A stretch of DNA of 31,805 nt, taken from contig CALHQH010000030.1 in NCBI GenBank assembly GCA_938036625.1, positions 1-31,805 of the forward strand. Direction: 5' to 3'. Shown piece after piece: positions 28,593-31,805 of the stretch. This DNA is from an uncultured Candidatus Saccharibacteria bacterium. GTDB taxonomy: Bacteria > Patescibacteriota > Saccharimonadia > Saccharimonadales > Saccharimonadaceae. Under the pieces are notes generated by a model. That model did not search any database, was not told where the DNA came from, and saw only the letters and a program-made list of their open reading frames with translations. The position numbers and the translations under genes are program-made. Numbering within the stretch: the first letter of the stretch is position 1; the number at the start of each line of letters is the position of its first letter.

Positions 28593-31115
28593 ATGCAGCC
28601 AGAAGATAACCAACCAAACACCCCAGCTACCGTGCCCGACCAGAGCCACTCGCGCAGTGTGGAGGTACGCACCGTCGAGGACGTGATGGAGGATAACTTC
28701 CTGCGCTACTCGATGTCGGTCATTGTTGACCGTGCGCTGCCTGATGTACGTGATGGCATGAAACCTGTCCATCGTCGCATCGTCTATGTGATGGACAAAA
28801 TGGGCATCGGTCCGACATCCAAGACGATCAAGAGTGCTCAGATCGTTGGTGAGGTGATGGGTAAATACCACCCACACGGCGATAGCTCGATCTACGATGC
28901 CATGGTGCGTATGGCTCAAGACTGGGTTGAGCGCTACCCACTAGTACAGGGGCAGGGGAACTTTGGCTCGATGGACGGCGACCCGCCCGCCGCAATGCGC
29001 TACACCGAGGCTAAGATGACGCGTGTGTCGGAGGCGCTCCTGGCAGATATCGATAAAGAAACCGTCCCATTCCGCGACACCTATGATGCTACTCGCCAAG
29101 AGCCTACTGTCTTGCCGGCCAAGCTGCCTAATCTACTACTTAACGGCCAGGTTGGTATTGCCGTTGGTATGGCAACGAACATCCCGACCCACAATCTTGG
29201 TGAGGTGGTTGATGCAACAGTCGAGCTCATCAACAACCCTGATGCCACGCTGGATGACCTCATGCAGCACATTAAGGGGCCGGACTTTCCGACCGGTGCG
29301 GTGGTCTATGGTGGCACACCAATGCGTCAAGCCTACGCCACTGGCCGCGGCAGCGTGACGATGCGCGCCGTAGCAGCCATCGAAGAGACGAAGAAGCGCG
29401 GGCGCTACCGCATTGTCATCACAGAAATGCCTTATGGTGTGAATAAAGCAACGCTGATTGAGAAGATTGCCGATCTCGTCCACGAGAAGAAGCTCACTTC
29501 CATCAGCGACCTGCGTGATGAATCGGCTCGGGGCAATGTACGTGTCGTCATCGACCTCAAAAAGGATGCCTACCCCAAGAAGGTGCTGAACCAGCTCTAC
29601 AAGCTCACCGCGCTGCAGACTAACTTCCACTACAACATGCTTGCTCTTGTGCCGAGTAGCGAGAATGCGATGCGTCTCCAGCCACGGGTACTTGGCCTGC
29701 ATGATATCCTTGGTGAGTTCATCACTCACCGGCGCATTGTGGTGCGTCGCCGCACCGAGTATGAGCTCAAGAAGGCGAAGGCACGAGCTCATATTCTTGA
29801 GGGACTCAAGATCGCGCTTGATAACATCGATGAAGTCGTCAAGCTAATCCGAGCAAGTAAGAATTACAACGATGCTTTACAGGGGTTGATGGAGCGTTTT
29901 GCGCTCAGCGAGATCCAAGGTAAGGCGATTCTTGCCATGCAGCTGCGCAAGCTGACTGGCCTTGACCGTCAAGAGATTGAAGACGAGCTGCGCTATCTGC
30001 ACAAGCTCATCAAGCAGCTTGAGGCTATCCTGGCTGACGAGAATGAGATCCTGCGCCTTATCAAAGAGGAACTGCTTGAGATGAAAGAAAAGTACGGTGA
30101 CGAGCGCCGCACCAAGATCATCAACCATGAGCTCGGCAAATTCAGCGACGAAGAGCTCATCCCTGAGGAAGAAACCGTTGTTATTCTCACAGCAGAGAAT
30201 TACATCAAGCGTACTTTGGTGAGTGAATACCGTCGCCAAAACAGAGGTGGCAAGGGCAAGCGTGGCATGTCTACCAAGGAAGAAGACGGCATCGACCAAC
30301 TCATTCCGGCCAACACGCACGACTGGCTGCTCTTCTTTACCAACAAGGGTCGAGTCTTCCGCCTCAAGGCGTACGAAGTGCCTGCTGCCAGTCTCGCGGC
30401 CAAGGGTGTTGCGGCCGTCAACCTGCTCCAGCTCCAGCCTGAAGAGAAAATTACATCAATTATTAACCACGCCAAAGATGCAAGTGATGATGGTTACCTC
30501 TTTATGGCCACGACCAAAGGTACTGTAAAAAAGACAACACTGCGCGACTACGCCAACATCCGCACCAATGGCCTCATCACCATCAAACTCGACGATGGCG
30601 ATGAGCTGCGCTGGATTAAACAGACCAATGGCGACAATGATGTAATAATCTCAACATCAGCTGGCCAGGCCGTGCGCTTTAGCGAGACAGAGTGTCGACC
30701 AATGGGCCGCGTTGCTCGTGGCGTGCGTGGTGTACGCCTCCGCCCCGATGATACGGTAGTGGGGATGGACATCGTCACCAGTAGCGACCAGCAATTGCTC
30801 GTCATCAGCCAAAACGGTTACGGTAAGATCACCAAAGCCGCCAACTTCCCCTGCCACAAGCGGGGCGGCGTCGGCATCAAGGCAGCGGTTGTCACCACCA
30901 AGACTGGGCCGATTATCACTGTACAGACTCTCGAGCCCGATGCCACCGAGGCACTCCTCATTAGCCAAAATGGCCAAACCATCCGTGTAGCACTCCACGA
31001 CATCCCAACGCTTGGTCGCACCACCCAGGGTGTGCGTGTGATGCGTCTTGCCGAGGGGGATACCGTCTCATCGATCGGTATTGTGCGCGAAAAAGACGAG
31101 GATAAGGAGGCATAA
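28593..31115 (+). CDS. gyrA: DNA gyrase subunit A
   Basis: 840 residues from the ATG at 28593, chosen for GAGGAA six bases upstream; the ATG at 28575 has none nearby. The breakage-reunion domain is standard: RDGMKPVHRRIVYVM, HPHGDSSIYDAM with S98 and D102 at the quinolone positions (both the sensitive type), and catalytic Y137 in AMRYTEAKM. A long coiled coil (about 390-500) leads to the C-terminal beta-pinwheel, whose GyrA box reads QNRGGKG (consensus QRRGGKG, one change). That box marks gyrase rather than topoisomerase IV. Co-operonic with gyrB and the PAP2-like gene. Confidence 0.98.
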   Translation: MQPEDNQPNTPATVPDQSHSRSVEVRTVEDVMEDNFLRYSMSVIVDRALPDVRDGMKPVHRRIVYVMDKMGIGPTSKTIKSAQIVGEVMGKYHPHGDSSIYDAMVRMAQDWVERYPLVQGQGNFGSMDGDPPAAMRYTEAKMTRVSEALLADIDKETVPFRDTYDATRQEPTVLPAKLPNLLLNGQVGIAVGMATNIPTHNLGEVVDATVELINNPDATLDDLMQHIKGPDFPTGAVVYGGTPMRQAYATGRGSVTMRAVAAIEETKKRGRYRIVITEMPYGVNKATLIEKIADLVHEKKLTSISDLRDESARGNVRVVIDLKKDAYPKKVLNQLYKLTALQTNFHYNMLALVPSSENAMRLQPRVLGLHDILGEFITHRRIVVRRRTEYELKKAKARAHILEGLKIALDNIDEVVKLIRASKNYNDALQGLMERFALSEIQGKAILAMQLRKLTGLDRQEIEDELRYLHKLIKQLEAILADENEILRLIKEELLEMKEKYGDERRTKIINHELGKFSDEELIPEEETVVILTAENYIKRTLVSEYRRQNRGGKGKRGMSTKEEDGIDQLIPANTHDWLLFFTNKGRVFRLKAYEVPAASLAAKGVAAVNLLQLQPEEKITSIINHAKDASDDGYLFMATTKGTVKKTTLRDYANIRTNGLITIKLDDGDELRWIKQTNGDNDVIISTSAGQAVRFSETECRPMGRVARGVRGVRLRPDDTVVGMDIVTSSDQQLLVISQNGYGKITKAANFPCHKRGGVGIKAAVVTTKTGPIITVQTLEPDATEALLISQNGQTIRVALHDIPTLGRTTQGVRVMRLAEGDTVSSIGIVREKDEDKEA

Positions 31116-31117
31116 CT

Positions 31118-31552
31118 ATGCCATGGTACCTCTCGCCATATATTGTGGCCATCGCCATCAGCTGGGCAATTGCTCACATCATTAAGTTTGCAATTGCCCA
31201 CGCCAAAGGCAAGGTGCTGGACTTCACCCACCAGCTCTTCATCTCTGGCGGCATGCCTAGCTCGCATGCCGCTACATCGTTGTCTGTCTGGACGGTGCTG
31301 GTGCTGCAGCAGGGGTTGCAGTCACCATTGGTTGGCGTGACAACGCTACTTGTGCTCATTGTATGCTACGACGCTGTCAAGGTGCGGCGCTCGTCGGGCG
31401 AGCAGGGTATTGCCATCCAGCAAGTCATCAAGAAGACTGGGGTCGACGTCACATTGCCGCGGGCCGCACAGGGGCACACACCACTCGAGATCTTCGTTGG
31501 GTCGCTACTTGGCGTGCTCGTGGGCGTAGTTGTATTTTTTGCGACAAAATAA
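31118..31552 (+). CDS. Divergent PAP2 family protein (YuiD-like)
   Basis: 144 residues. The DUF212/divergent PAP2 family pattern is complete: ISGGMPSSHAATS (family GGMPSSHSA), VCYDAVKVRRSSGEQ (family YDAxGVRRxxGxQA) and GHTPLEIFVGSLLG (family GHTPxEVxxGxxxG). About four transmembrane helices. Relatives include undecaprenyl- or phosphatidylglycerol-phosphate phosphatase-like enzymes, but the substrate of this group is not established. The ATG follows AAGGAGG with good spacing, 2 bp after the gyrA stop. Confidence 0.9.
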   Translation: MPWYLSPYIVAIAISWAIAHIIKFAIAHAKGKVLDFTHQLFISGGMPSSHAATSLSVWTVLVLQQGLQSPLVGVTTLLVLIVCYDAVKVRRSSGEQGIAIQQVIKKTGVDVTLPRAAQGHTPLEIFVGSLLGVLVGVVVFFATK

Positions 31553-31565
31553 TCGCAAAAAAGTG

Positions 31566-31594
31566 TTGACCATCCGCAAAAAATACGCTATGAT
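31566..31594 (+). promoter_or_regulatory. rRNA operon promoter
   Basis: TTGACC (31566-31571), a 17-nt spacer and TATGAT (31589-31594), with an A-run in the spacer. Transcription should start near 31601, giving a leader of about 150 nt. Confidence 0.88.
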
Positions 31595-31645
31595 GGTTTC
31601 AGTCTGGTTGAGGGAACGAAAACAAGGGCCAACAACGAGACGTTT

Positions 31646-31660
31646 TGTATCTTAACAATT
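31646..31660 (+). promoter_or_regulatory. boxA-like antitermination site
   Basis: TGTATCTTAACAATT resembles the rRNA boxA TGCTCTTTAACA bound by NusB-NusE, and sits in the leader as expected. Confidence 0.5.
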
Positions 31661-31690
31661 TAGTTGTGCAATAATCATCGTCAGTCTATT

Positions 31691-31731
31691 TTTGAGTTAT
31701 AGACGCTTCCCAGTAGGGAAGCATCTTTTAT
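31691..31731 (+). terminator. Terminator-like hairpins in the rRNA leader
   Basis: GTCTAT/ATAGAC and then GCTTCCC-AGTA-GGGAAGC followed by ATCTTTTA. A terminator-like structure between boxA and 16S would stop unmodified polymerase; it may instead be a processing signal. Confidence 0.45.
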
Positions 31732-31749
31732 GAAAAGTACATCTTTTCT

Positions 31750-31805
<56 letters not shown>

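Overview
The window looks like a chromosome segment of a member of the Candidate Phyla Radiation, most likely a Saccharibacteria (TM7) relative. The basis is a compact set of housekeeping genes, a type IV pilin-like cluster next to a Xer recombinase, a single gyrB-gyrA block leading into the rRNA operon, bPH-domain and SurA-like membrane proteins, and few biosynthetic genes. TGA is used as a normal stop (for example at 11793-11795), so UGA is not recoded as in Gracilibacteria/SR1. The lineage assignment is inference; no species is claimed.

Layout. 1-1275: two pilin-like genes, the first cut by the window edge. 1288-2208 (-): a Xer tyrosine recombinase, divergent from ndk. 2877-6741: tRNA-Arg(CCU) followed 7 nt later by a PH-domain membrane protein and a SurA-like protein, then tRNA-Thr(CGU) followed 7 nt later by a small membrane protein and a membrane GT2 glycosyltransferase. 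6798-8109: about 1.3 kb without a convincing gene. 8110-8811 (-): an HxlR regulator and tRNA-Val(GAC). 9046-14336: a T-box-controlled operon of thrS, a HAD 5'-nucleotidase, an alkyltransferase-like gene, miaA, a winged-helix protein and an MBL-fold protein, closed by a strong terminator. 14527-16082: an MFS exporter with an ArsR-type repressor and two palindromic operators. 16140-17101: rpmB (-) and a divergent M50 protease. 17361-18101: a rod-like RNA resembling 6S RNA, then rnpB. 18261-19312 (-): infC-rpmI-rplT. 19583-21777 (-): a deoxyribosyltransferase-like gene and comM. 22045-22445: tmRNA. 22525-26389: poorly characterised genes, a hairpin-dense non-coding stretch, and a tandem pair of paralogous membrane proteins. 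26583-31805: gyrB, gyrA, a divergent PAP2-family protein, and the promoter, leader and first bases of 16S rRNA.

How it works together. The window is rich in translation machinery: three tRNAs, tmRNA, RNase P RNA, IF3, L35, L20, L28, ThrRS, MiaA and the start of 16S rRNA. Several signals concern unusual control of translation. The thrS leader is a T-box whose UGGA bulge complements the U discriminator of the tRNA-Thr encoded in the same window. infC appears to start at AUC. At least four genes have a -10 hexamer exactly six bases before the ATG (leaderless mRNAs), and two tRNA genes abut downstream ATGs so that tRNA 3' processing would itself create nearly leaderless mRNAs. The tmRNA has a non-canonical T-loop. 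ComM and the pilin-like genes fit natural competence, which is known in Saccharibacteria, but the window alone does not prove it.
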